A DNA stretch of 34,206 nucleotides from Eubacteriales Family XIII. Incertae Sedis bacterium (GTDB lineage: Bacteria > Bacillota > Clostridia > Peptostreptococcales > Anaerovoracaceae): the NCBI GenBank assembly GCA_031266515.1, contig JAISAW010000007.1, positions 1 to 34,206 on the forward strand, given 5' to 3'. Positions 23,717 to 31,691 of the stretch are shown here, piece after piece (within the stretch, counting starts at the first letter, position 1; each line of letters starts with the position of its first letter). Position numbers and translations under genes: made by a program. Below the pieces are notes generated by a model. The model was not told where the DNA came from and did no database searches. It saw only the letters and a list, made by a program, of their open reading frames with translations.

Positions 23717-25027
23717 CTACTCATACCTGAGCGCGTCTATGGGGTCAAGGCGGGCGGCCTTTTCGGCCGGATACCACCCGAAGAACAGGCCGATGGCCGC
23801 TGAGAAACTGACGGCGACTACGATGGCTGACGCGGATGGCCGCACAGGGTAGCTAATGATATGGGAGCCTGCGATCCCAAGGCCTATGCCTGCCAATACA
23901 CCGATGAATCCGCCGATAAGGCAAATGACGATAGCCTCCACGACGAACTGGAACCGGATGAGGCCCCCTTTTGCCCCAAGGGCCATGCGGACACCGATCT
24001 CCCGCGTACGTTCGGTCACAGATACCATCATTATGTTCATCACGCCGATGCCGCCCACCAGCAGGCTGATGGCCGCGATAGCGCTGATAGCGAGCTTGAG
24101 CTGGTTCATAGTCTTGTTCATGCTCTTGATATAGCTCTCGTTGCTCGTGGCTGCGGCTGTGATATGCCTGTTTTGCGTGTAGTAGCTGGAGAAAAAGGCG
24201 TCAGTGTTTACCTGCAGTGCCACATCGTCGGCTTCAGTGGCCGGCATGATGGTGATACTGTTAAAACCTTCCGGCTTTCCGGCAAGCTTCTTTCCCAGGG
24301 ATATGGGCAGCAGGAGTTTTGTGGTATCTTCGCTGCCCCAGCTGTATCCGCCATTTAACGATGTGCGGTATACCCCTGCCACATACACCTTCGCCATCCG
24401 GCCCGAAAGCTCGATATTCAATTCCTTCCCTATGGCATTTTTCGGGACCTCGCGAGGGCCCCAATACTTTGTGACAAATTTTTCGTCCACCCACGCCAGG
24501 CTTCGGCTTTCTTCCATGTCCGTTTGTGTGGGCATCCGCCCTTCGACCAGTTCAAGCTTTTCCGCTTTGGGATAGTCGGCGTTGACCCCATATATCAGCA
24601 CTGAAGCCTTTTCTTTCCCATTGGACAGTTCGAGGCTGCCCAGGTTTTCGCTCGTGGATATCGCCTTTATCTGACTGGCAAATACACTGTGGTATTCACC
24701 TACCATCGCAGGCGTGATGAGGTCAGCTTCCCCGGGTTCGACCGGATCGTCTGAGTCGGCATTCGCTGCGTCCGCGCCAGCTGCGCTGCTTCCCTTGCCG
24801 TCCGAGGGTGCGGCAGGCTGCTTTTTCTGCTGTAGCCCTACGGTGATATTGTTCCCGCCAAAAGCCTGAAGCTCCTGGTTGACGCTTCCTGTCATGGCAT
24901 CACCCACAGTGACGATCGCAACCACGGCGCTGATGCCGATGATGATGCCCAGCATGGTGAGAAGGGCCCTGAGTTTGTTTGCCACCAGGCTACTGAGGGC
25001 CAGGCGGATATTTTCAAGAAATATCAT
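23717..25027 (-). CDS. MacB-like ABC transporter permease
   Basis: This 436-residue membrane protein of the MacB/FtsX type has an N-terminal helix (LLTMLGIIIGISAVVAIVTVG), a large extracytoplasmic domain (about 45-300) and three C-terminal helices with ERTREIGVRMALGAKGG, the coupling motif of this class. A Ser/Ala/Asp-rich low-complexity insert (about 65-95) lies early in the external domain. It works with the ATPase and the MacA-like adaptor to export or sense a substrate at the cell envelope. I start it at ATG 25027, nine bases after AGGAG, in a 14-base overlap with the ATPase gene. An upstream start at 25066 would read through the ATPase C-terminus. Confidence 0.9.
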   Translation of the reverse strand: MIFLENIRLALSSLVANKLRALLTMLGIIIGISAVVAIVTVGDAMTGSVNQELQAFGGNNITVGLQQKKQPAAPSDGKGSSAAGADAANADSDDPVEPGEADLITPAMVGEYHSVFASQIKAISTSENLGSLELSNGKEKASVLIYGVNADYPKAEKLELVEGRMPTQTDMEESRSLAWVDEKFVTKYWGPREVPKNAIGKELNIELSGRMAKVYVAGVYRTSLNGGYSWGSEDTTKLLLPISLGKKLAGKPEGFNSITIMPATEADDVALQVNTDAFFSSYYTQNRHITAAATSNESYIKSMNKTMNQLKLAISAIAAISLLVGGIGVMNIMMVSVTERTREIGVRMALGAKGGLIRFQFVVEAIVICLIGGFIGVLAGIGLGIAGSHIISYPVRPSASAIVVAVSFSAAIGLFFGWYPAEKAARLDPIDALRYE

Positions 25028-25757
25028 TGTACTCTGCTCCTTTTGTGTCACACACATTGTATCCATCGCGGATCGTCACGATGCGCGGGCACTCGGCGGC
25101 CAGTTCTTTGCTGTGGGTGATGAGGATAACAGTCTTGTGCTGCTCCCTGTTCAGCTTATGGAAAAGATCCATTATGATGCGGCTCGTAGCGCTGTCCAGT
25201 GCTCCTGTCGGCTCGTCCGCCAGCAGGATAGAAGGATCGTTCGCCAAAGCACGGGCAATGGCCACCCTCTGCTTCTGTCCGCCTGAAAGCTCGTTGGGCT
25301 GGTGGCGGATACGGTCCCCCATTCCTACCGATTCGAGCAGGTCCTTTGCTTTGCGTATCCGCCGGGAGTAAGGCTCTCCGGCATACAGCATCGGCAGCTC
25401 CACGTTTTGCAGAGCGCTGGTGCGCCCTATCAGGTTAAAGTTTTGGAATATAAACCCGATCTTCCTGTTTCTGATCTCGCTCATGGCGTCGCGGGAAGCA
25501 AGGCCCATATCCAGCCCGTCCAGGCAGTACAGGCCTTTAGTAGGCTTGTCAAGAACGCCTATGATATTCATCAGGGTGGACTTGCCGGAACCGGACTCCC
25601 CCACTATGGCAAGAAACTCTCCCTCTTGCACTGTCAGGTCAATGCCGTGCAGTATTTCAAGCTCTTCCGGCTGCCCCTCGTAATAGGTTTTCACGATGCC
25701 CTCCATGCTGATGAGAGGAGCAGCCTCATTAATATTTGCCAGTTTGTCAAATCGCAT
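25014..25757 (-). CDS. MacB/LolD-type ABC transporter ATPase
   Basis: This 247-residue cytoplasmic nucleotide-binding subunit has Walker A GESGSGKST, Q-loop FQNFNLIGR, signature LSGGQKQR, Walker B ILLADEPTGALD and the switch His in ILITHSKE. This set, and the EFLAIVGESGSGKSTLMNI context, place it with MacB/LolD/FtsE-type ATPases. The start codon lies one base after the adaptor stop, and its 3' end overlaps the permease by 14 bases, so the three genes are tightly coupled. The N-terminus has an unusual extra 17 residues before MEGIVKTYY; a later start is possible. Confidence 0.93.
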   Translation of the reverse strand: MRFDKLANINEAAPLISMEGIVKTYYEGQPEELEILHGIDLTVQEGEFLAIVGESGSGKSTLMNIIGVLDKPTKGLYCLDGLDMGLASRDAMSEIRNRKIGFIFQNFNLIGRTSALQNVELPMLYAGEPYSRRIRKAKDLLESVGMGDRIRHQPNELSGGQKQRVAIARALANDPSILLADEPTGALDSATSRIIMDLFHKLNREQHKTVILITHSKELAAECPRIVTIRDGYNVCDTKGAEYNDIS

Positions 25758-25758
25758 G

Positions 25759-27357
25759 TCAGTGCACCATCATATCTTCGTCGGCTTTTACTTTGTCTTT
25801 TGCTGTCTTGACGAGGCCGCCCCAGTTGGCGTTTGCCAGTACTTCCATGCCTTCTGAAATCCCGTCCCCGGAGACCTCTATCAGGTAGTCGTTTTTATCG
25901 CCTGTAGTGACCTTTATCTTTTTTGGGACCCCTTTTTCCATCTTCATCAGCCAGGCTTCCCCCTGGGCATTGGTCCCTACAGCATCTATAGGCGCAAGCA
26001 GGACATTTTCCTTGCTCGAAATGATGATTTCCGCGCGCCCTTTGCTCCCTATACGCAGTCCGCCACCGTCTTTGATGGTGATATCGGCGGAAAAACCTGT
26101 GCCTCCGCCTTCAGGCTTTTCGGCGGTGGGGCTTATGCGCGAGAGGACGCCTTTGATCTGGGCCGATGTGGACTCCGACGTGATGATGGCCGGGAGGCCG
26201 ATCTTCACGGTGTTGATATCGTGCTCAGCTATGTGGATGGCAAGCGTAAGCTGCCCTGTGGACTGGATCGTGGCGATGGTGTCTTTTGGCAGGCTGCCTA
26301 CGACCGCCTTCAATTCTGTGACTTCACCGTCTGTCTCCGCGCGGAGTACGGCGTTTTCCTTTCTTTTCAGAAGATCATTCAGCTCCGTCGAAGCCACGCC
26401 TTTGCCCTTTGTCCGCCCTGCCGCATTAAGCTGGTCAGTCAGGTCGCCTATCGCCCTGTCCTGCTCGCTCAGTACGTTTTGCCTGGTATGGACGGCCGAG
26501 GTATATGCGGACTCTGCGGTTTCCAGAGCGGCGGCCTTGCCCTCCTTGTCCGTCTTTGCAGCCTCATAGGCCGCTGCGACATGGTCAAGGCTGTAAATCG
26601 CCTTTGCCTGCTCCAGACCGTTTTTCTTTTCGCTGGCGGCAGATTCGGCCGATTTGTAGGCGATTTTTTGCGGGTTGGCGTCGGCGGCGGGGCTGCCTGC
26701 GGCTATCCACGCTTCGTAAGCCCGCTGCAAGTCGGTCTGCGCGGCGTCATATTTCGATTGTGCGGAGGATACGGAGGCCACTGCGCTCTTATAGGCGCTC
26801 TGGGCGCTTGCGAAAGTCGCCTGGGCTGCATCCGATTCCCCTTTTGCCCTGCTTTTCGCAGCGGCGGCTGCATTCACATACGCATCCTGCTCCTTTGCAG
26901 ACCGGTCTCTATCGGCTCTGGCATTTCCGATTTGGGCCACAGGCTTTTGATGGCTCGCGTTCAGCTCATGCTGCTCTTCTGCCATAGCGGCGCGCCTGGC
27001 GGCGATCTCCTTATCGATATCCCCGGTGTCCTGCACAGCGATGACAGTGCCCTTTTTCACCTTGTCTCCCACTTTTACATTCACTTTTACGATCTTTGAC
27101 TCCAGTGTGGGGGCGACACTTGAAACGCTGCCGCTTTGCACAGTGCCCTTGGCGCTCACCACATTGGAAAGGACGCCGCGCTCCAGCTTCACTGTGCGCG
27201 CGTAGGCGAGAGAGTCATCAGACTGCTTCGACTTTTTGGCTCCTGAATAGTAGTATCCGGCCGCCCCGGCCACCAATGCCAGGACGACCACGACGGCGGT
27301 GATCCGAACGCCACGTTTGTGTGTGCTGAAAAAAGTTTTTATTTTTGATGTTTTCAT
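25759..27357 (-). CDS. MacA/HlyD-like efflux adaptor with long coiled coil
   Basis: This 532-residue protein has a basic cytoplasmic N-terminus, one membrane helix (about 18-38: ITAVVVVLALVAGAAGYYYSG), a first lipoyl half-motif with KVNVKVGDKVKKGTVIAVQD, a long Ala/Gln/Lys/Ser-rich coiled coil (about 115-310), the second lipoyl half (AETDGEVTELKAVVGS), then beta-barrel domains. This is the MacA/HlyD membrane-fusion layout. In a Gram-positive-type cell such adaptors connect the permease with the wall. The hairpin is longer than in E. coli MacA (371 residues in total). ATG 27357 is chosen because GGGGAGG precedes it by six bases. Confidence 0.9.
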   Translation of the reverse strand: MKTSKIKTFFSTHKRGVRITAVVVVLALVAGAAGYYYSGAKKSKQSDDSLAYARTVKLERGVLSNVVSAKGTVQSGSVSSVAPTLESKIVKVNVKVGDKVKKGTVIAVQDTGDIDKEIAARRAAMAEEQHELNASHQKPVAQIGNARADRDRSAKEQDAYVNAAAAAKSRAKGESDAAQATFASAQSAYKSAVASVSSAQSKYDAAQTDLQRAYEAWIAAGSPAADANPQKIAYKSAESAASEKKNGLEQAKAIYSLDHVAAAYEAAKTDKEGKAAALETAESAYTSAVHTRQNVLSEQDRAIGDLTDQLNAAGRTKGKGVASTELNDLLKRKENAVLRAETDGEVTELKAVVGSLPKDTIATIQSTGQLTLAIHIAEHDINTVKIGLPAIITSESTSAQIKGVLSRISPTAEKPEGGGTGFSADITIKDGGGLRIGSKGRAEIIISSKENVLLAPIDAVGTNAQGEAWLMKMEKGVPKKIKVTTGDKNDYLIEVSGDGISEGMEVLANANWGGLVKTAKDKVKADEDMMVH

Positions 27358-27434
27358 TGCAAACCTCCCCAGGGAACTATTTTCCTTGTGCAATCAGTCT
27401 ATGCCCCGCGTCTTAACGGAGCCTTTACGGTTTC

Positions 27435-29108
27435 TTAAGAAAGATTAAGGGATGGGTTGGATTTGGGAATAAGCCCGTTTTGGCTGGCGACATTGGGCAC
27501 GAGCGGCAGGAGGATGGCAAAGTGGGTGGCCCACCCTCCACCGGGCGGCTCAAGACTGATACTCCCGCCGTGGGCTTCCACGATCTTTTTCGCAATCGCA
27601 AGGCCCATGCCGCTGCCCTGCTTTGCGCGGGAAACGTCGCCCACGGCAAAGGGTTCGAACAGGCTCTCCTTCAACGCTTCGGGTATCCCTGCGCCGTCAT
27701 CCGCGATATCAATGCGTGCCATGCCTTCTCCTTCGGCAGCCCTCACAGAAAACCACAGACGGGTCCCCGGCGGATTATGCTTGCAGGTATTCGTCAGGAT
27801 GTTTTCAAACACCCGTCGCATTTGCATGTCGTCCAGCATGCAGTACAGGGGCCGTTCCTGTATATCCACATCCAGCGAAAACCCGCTGAGGCCCAATTCG
27901 GAATATTTGGCGGCGAGGTATTCCCGGGCGGCCTCGCACAGGTTTTGATACCTTTTGGCCAGGGCGAACCCGGGGTTTGACAGCATACTGTATTCATAAA
28001 AGGTATCGACCAGCGTAGCGAGCGTCGTGGCTTTTTCAAAGATGGCCTGCTGGTATCTGGAGATATCCCCGGGGGTGACGATCCCGTCACAGAGGCCCCG
28101 TGCATAGCCCTGGATGACGGTGATCGGGGTCCTCAGGTCGTGCGAGATATCCGCCAACATTTGCCTCTTTTCGCGCTCGGCATCTTTCCGGCGCAGCTCA
28201 ACCTGACGCAGGTGTGCACTCATCCGGTTGAAGCTGCCACACATTGCTTCGAACTCAGCAGGCCCTCTGTAAAAGAGCTGCTCGCCGTGGCTGCCGTCCG
28301 CCATGTGATGCATCCCTTCAGACAGAAGCCTGATAGGTTTTTTCACCTTCCTGTACAGCACTACTATGAAGAAGAGCACGATGACGATATAGCCTGCGAT
28401 GAGGATGGGCGCGTATATCCGATCAAGCATTTCCAGCGCACGGTTTTCGCCTGCGGTGGTGGCGGGGAAAAAGAAAAGGGCTGTGAGGGGCTGGCCGTCT
28501 GCCCCTGTGAATGCGCTTTTTTCGACCCTGTCCTTACCGGCATTGCCCTGCAAAAGAGCGTATTCCCGCAGGGTGGCCCTGCCCTCACGGGGGAACTCCT
28601 TCAAGTTTGAATAGACGATGTTGCGGTCTCCGTCCAACACGACCAGGAACTGCTGTTCACTCTGCCCGGACTTGTCGTTATAGCTGAAAAAAGAGAATAC
28701 AGAAAAAAACCTGCCACTTGCCTCGTCTGGAACAGTGCGGTATTCGGAATAGCCATCCCTTCCATAGACGGGGATGCAGGCGAGTTCGGCCGCCGTATAC
28801 CCGGTCTCCGGCAAAGGCCTGGAGGAGTAGGCCACCGCGCCCTCGCTGTCCACCACTTCGACCTGTGCCCCTTTACCCAGGTACCTGTCGGACCTTAGAT
28901 CTTCATAGCTGCCGTCGGCAAGCTTCTGCATCAGCTGGCCGGACCGGTCCCAAAACGGTATGTGCAGTATGTTGTCTGCAGCCATGCTGTACAGGCGGGC
29001 CATACCGAAAAACAGGAGCAGGACGATGAATGTGAAAAGGGCATATTGTACCGCCAGCACCCGGAACAGGCTGCCGCTTCCCCGTTTTTTCTCACCCTTT
29101 GTCTTCAA
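27435..29108 (-). CDS. Sensor histidine kinase (HAMP-HisKA-HATPase)
   Basis: This 557-residue membrane kinase has one helix near residues 18-42, an external sensor region of about 185 residues, a second helix (about 232-252), a HAMP linker, a HisKA domain with phospho-acceptor H323 in LADISHDLRTPIT, and an ATPase domain with N-box NILTNTCKHN, DDGAGIP and GSGMGLAIAKKIVEAHGG. It starts at TTG within the regulator gene (17-base overlap), with GGGG about seven bases upstream; no better start fits. It is the partner of the adjacent response regulator, and the downstream efflux genes are its likely target. Confidence 0.92.
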   Translation of the reverse strand: MKTKGEKKRGSGSLFRVLAVQYALFTFIVLLLFFGMARLYSMAADNILHIPFWDRSGQLMQKLADGSYEDLRSDRYLGKGAQVEVVDSEGAVAYSSRPLPETGYTAAELACIPVYGRDGYSEYRTVPDEASGRFFSVFSFFSYNDKSGQSEQQFLVVLDGDRNIVYSNLKEFPREGRATLREYALLQGNAGKDRVEKSAFTGADGQPLTALFFFPATTAGENRALEMLDRIYAPILIAGYIVIVLFFIVVLYRKVKKPIRLLSEGMHHMADGSHGEQLFYRGPAEFEAMCGSFNRMSAHLRQVELRRKDAEREKRQMLADISHDLRTPITVIQGYARGLCDGIVTPGDISRYQQAIFEKATTLATLVDTFYEYSMLSNPGFALAKRYQNLCEAAREYLAAKYSELGLSGFSLDVDIQERPLYCMLDDMQMRRVFENILTNTCKHNPPGTRLWFSVRAAEGEGMARIDIADDGAGIPEALKESLFEPFAVGDVSRAKQGSGMGLAIAKKIVEAHGGSISLEPPGGGWATHFAILLPLVPNVASQNGLIPKSNPSLNLS

Positions 29109-29790
29109 CTTTGTACCCCAATCCTCTCACTGTATGGATATACCGTGGGTTGCGTGGATCCTTCTCGATCTTCTCGCGCATCTTGGAGATGTGGACCATC
29201 ATGGTGTTGTCGTCGCTTTCAAACCATTTGCCGTTGACATTTTCGTAGAGCTGCACTTTGGTGAAGACCCTTCCGGGCTGCGACATCAACTGGGACAGTA
29301 TCTTGAACTCCGTGGGGGTCATGACGACGTCTGCGCCGTCACAGGAGACGGACATGGCCTGCAAATTGAGAGTGAGCCCGCCCACCGCCAGTATCCCGTT
29401 GTCTGTGCTGACAACTCCGCCCAGTTTGTAATATCGCCGCAGGTTTGCCCGTACTCGCGCAACGATCTCAAGAGGGTTGAATGGCTTGGCCATGTAATCG
29501 TCGGCGCCCATATCAAGCCCAAGTATCCTGTCGCTTTCGCGGCCCTTGGCGCTCAAGATCAGGATCGGCATATTGCTTGCCGCGCGCAGCTTCCGCGTCA
29601 ACTCGTACCCGTTCAGCCCGGGCATCATGATATCCAAAATGGCAAGGTCAATATGGCCGTCCTGCGCCAGCGCCAGAGCATCGGTGCCGTTGCATGCGGA
29701 AATGACCGTCCACCCTTCATTTTCGAGGTAGAGGGTAAGCAAATTTACAATGTCTTCATCGTCTTCTGCAACAAGTATCCGGTACCCCAT
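29092..29790 (-). CDS. OmpR/PhoB-family response regulator
   Basis: This 232-residue cytoplasmic transcription factor has a receiver domain with acidic pocket EDDED, phospho-acceptor D53 (LAILDIMMPGLNG) and K102 (DDYMAKPFNP). The C-terminal winged helix has TPTEFKILSQLMSQPGRVFTK and ends GLGYKVE, typical of OmpR/PhoB proteins. A GGGGG ribosome site precedes ATG by about six bases. It is the first gene of the unit continuing through kinase, adaptor, ATPase and permease, which resembles BceRS- or VanRS-controlled envelope-stress efflux operons; autoregulation is likely. Confidence 0.94.
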   Translation of the reverse strand: MGYRILVAEDDEDIVNLLTLYLENEGWTVISACNGTDALALAQDGHIDLAILDIMMPGLNGYELTRKLRAASNMPILILSAKGRESDRILGLDMGADDYMAKPFNPLEIVARVRANLRRYYKLGGVVSTDNGILAVGGLTLNLQAMSVSCDGADVVMTPTEFKILSQLMSQPGRVFTKVQLYENVNGKWFESDDNTMMVHISKMREKIEKDPRNPRYIHTVRGLGYKVEDKG

Positions 29791-29822
29791 GATATGCCCC
29801 CTTCAATTCACTGCATATGGAT

Positions 29823-29850
29823 ATTATACAGGGAAATGCAGGTTTGTGAA
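29823..29850 (-). promoter_or_regulatory. Promoter of the two-component / efflux operon
   Basis: On the minus strand TTCACA (29850-29845), a 16-bp spacer and a perfect TATAAT (29828-29823) lie about 33 bases before the regulator ATG. The MITE copy B begins 40 bases further upstream. Confidence 0.6.
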
Positions 29851-29889
29851 GGATTGTGGTGATTTGGTGTATAAAATAGTGTAATATAT

Positions 29890-29976
29890 GTTACTATTCA
29901 GACATACGCGGGAGATTTTCAACCCGTGCCAGATCCTGAAAGTCCCAAGGAGTTCTGCCTACGTGTTGACAGTAAC
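29890..29976. mobile_element. MITE-like element, copy B
   Basis: This 87-bp element runs from GTTACTATTCAGACATACG to the inverted end GTTACTGTCAACACGTAGG (complement). It aligns with copy A at both ends (36 of 44 at the right end, most of 33 at the left) but lacks about 19 central bases. GCGGG-AGATTTTCAA-CCCGT makes an internal hairpin. No convincing target duplication was found, so this copy may be older. It lies between the glycosyltransferase stop and the response regulator promoter. Confidence 0.72.
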
Positions 29977-29992
29977 TACCTTCGCTTATTGC

Positions 29993-31012
29993 TCAATTGA
30001 AGCCGACGACTTTTCGGGTGACTTTATAGACCGAAGAGGAGATGCCTCTGCCTGCAGTGCCCGGCAGGTTGACAAGTTGCCCCATCACCCTGTACCGGAG
30101 CTTGTAGTACAGAGACCTGTTGTGGGAACGGATGAAACCCCACAGTTCGCGCTTTTTACGGATATTCTCTTCCGTTCCCGAACGCTGGAGAAGCACAGAT
30201 GAGATCGTAGTGACGATTTCAAGGTAGCTGAACAGGTATTCCCGGAGGTGCTTGTTCTCGATTTCACGCAGATCCAATTTGGTGCACATCAGCCGGTTTA
30301 CGTGCAGTTGCTGGTCGATCCTCTCTATCATCGTAGCTTCCTGGACGGACTGCCCTTCCCTGCCGATGAAGTATCTGTAAAAATCCACATCCAGATAGTA
30401 CATGGTGCGGACATCCCGGAGAGGCAGGAAAGCGTACAGATTGTCCACGTAGAACGTATGCCTCGGCAATTCAAGCCCGCAGTTTTTGATCAGCTCCGTT
30501 TGGTATATGATGGAATGCATCAGCAAATACTGCCCTTTGCGGAACCGGCCCACTTCATCCCAGGTAAAAATACGTTCGACCGGGAGAGCATTCACATACC
30601 GGACCGTTTTTTTGTATTTTTTCCCGGCCTTCTCATAGACAAAATTGCTGATGACCATATCCGGCAGCCCTTCGGGCGGAAATGAGCGCAGCGCGTCCAG
30701 TATTTTTTCGTACGCGCAAGGCTCCACCCAATCGTCGCTGTCCACAACTTTTGTGAAACAGCCACTCGCATGCTTGATACCTGTCATCACAGCAGCGCCG
30801 TGCCCGCCATTATCCTGATGGTACACTTTCACTATGCCGGGATACGATTCTTCGTATTGCCTTGCCAAGGCGGCAGTGCTATCCGTCGAGCCATCGTCAA
30901 TGATGAGGATTTCCACATCCATCCCTCCGGGAAGCAACGATTCGACGCACTGCCGTATATAATCCTGCGAGTTATAGCAGGGGACTATTACCGATAATAT
31001 TTTCCTGTTGAT
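29993..31012 (-). CDS. Family 2 glycosyltransferase without a canonical start codon
   Basis: The GT-A fold is clear: ILSVIVPCYNSQDYIRQCVE at the N-terminus, ILIIDDGSTDST (nucleotide-sugar binding), GHGAAVMTGIKHA, and VDSDDWVEP (the DxD-type metal site). From residue 1 the protein would be 339 residues. Between the in-frame stop at 31034-31036 and the conserved first strand there is no ATG, GTG or TTG. ATC at 31012, nine bases after a GAGGG ribosome site, gives an N-terminus (INRKILSVIV) typical of the family, so I use it. A TTG at 30937 would delete the first beta strand. Alternatives are a one-base frameshift in the AAAA run at 31001-31004 or a broken gene. Acceptor unknown. Confidence 0.75.
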   Translation of the reverse strand: MNRKILSVIVPCYNSQDYIRQCVESLLPGGMDVEILIIDDGSTDSTAALARQYEESYPGIVKVYHQDNGGHGAAVMTGIKHASGCFTKVVDSDDWVEPCAYEKILDALRSFPPEGLPDMVISNFVYEKAGKKYKKTVRYVNALPVERIFTWDEVGRFRKGQYLLMHSIIYQTELIKNCGLELPRHTFYVDNLYAFLPLRDVRTMYYLDVDFYRYFIGREGQSVQEATMIERIDQQLHVNRLMCTKLDLREIENKHLREYLFSYLEIVTTISSVLLQRSGTEENIRKKRELWGFIRSHNRSLYYKLRYRVMGQLVNLPGTAGRGISSSVYKVTRKVVGFN

Positions 31013-31061
31013 ATTGCTTATCCCTCATTTACGCTTCGGCTTTCGCTTTTCATCGCGGTTT

Positions 31062-31691
31062 TTACCTGTCAATGATATCACTCTTTGCCCAAGCTTGCGA
31101 CTTTTCTTCTTTTTTGTCGCGGAATATGAGTTTGAAAATCGGGAAAAATACCCAGAAGGAGACGGCGCTGTTGATGACCATTGTGACGACATCCGCAAGG
31201 GTCTGCCCGAAACTGCCCGCCGAGCCCATGAGCCAGGCGTAGATCGGTGCCTTGTACAGCCCCTGGAGCGCCCCTGCGACCAGCGTGATGGCGATATAGG
31301 CGACAATGTACCAGAAAGCCGCTTTTGCCACAGAATTTTTTGCCTTGAATGTGATATTCCGCTGCGCGAAGAAGTTGATGACCTGCGCGATCGCAAGGGT
31401 GATTTCGACGGCAAGGAAATATGCCAGGCCGCCTCCTGTGCCATCCTGCCTGACAGCACCTGCGGCATAGTTGAATATATAGTATACGGAACCATCAGTA
31501 TTGTGCCCGACGGGCAATACCTGCCAGGCGATATTGACCAGGCCGGTTCCGCCAAACAGCGATTTCAATACCGGCATCATTACGACCTGCAATACCGTGA
31601 CGCCGTTGGATAGGAGGAAAAACACAAGAAACTGGGCCAGCCCTGGATGTACTGACTTGAATCGTTCCCATATGGTTTTGAATTTTTTCAT
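31062..31691 (-). CDS. GtrA-like membrane protein
   Basis: This 209-residue protein has four hydrophobic segments (about 18-45, 90-112, 128-150 and 163-190) arranged as in the GtrA/DPMS family, which is implicated in moving lipid-linked sugars across the membrane or in wall polysaccharide glycosylation. It carries a central insert between helices 1 and 2, and a charged C-terminus (RDKKEEKSQAWAK). Its ATG directly follows the stop of the GH3 gene with no spacer, and a GT2 enzyme follows, which makes a glycan-modifying trio. No strong ribosome site, so translation is probably coupled to GH3. Confidence 0.8.
   Translation of the reverse strand: MKKFKTIWERFKSVHPGLAQFLVFFLLSNGVTVLQVVMMPVLKSLFGGTGLVNIAWQVLPVGHNTDGSVYYIFNYAAGAVRQDGTGGGLAYFLAVEITLAIAQVINFFAQRNITFKAKNSVAKAAFWYIVAYIAITLVAGALQGLYKAPIYAWLMGSAGSFGQTLADVVTMVINSAVSFWVFFPIFKLIFRDKKEEKSQAWAKSDIIDR

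Noticed and set aside
28960-29862. 300-residue open frame opposite the response regulator
   Set aside because: It is antisense to a clear OmpR-family regulator and lacks any domain signature.
29984-29993. TTATTGCTCA next to copy B as a third copy of the terminator lead-in
   Set aside because: It is only 10 bases, overlaps the glycosyltransferase stop codon, and is in the opposite orientation to that gene.
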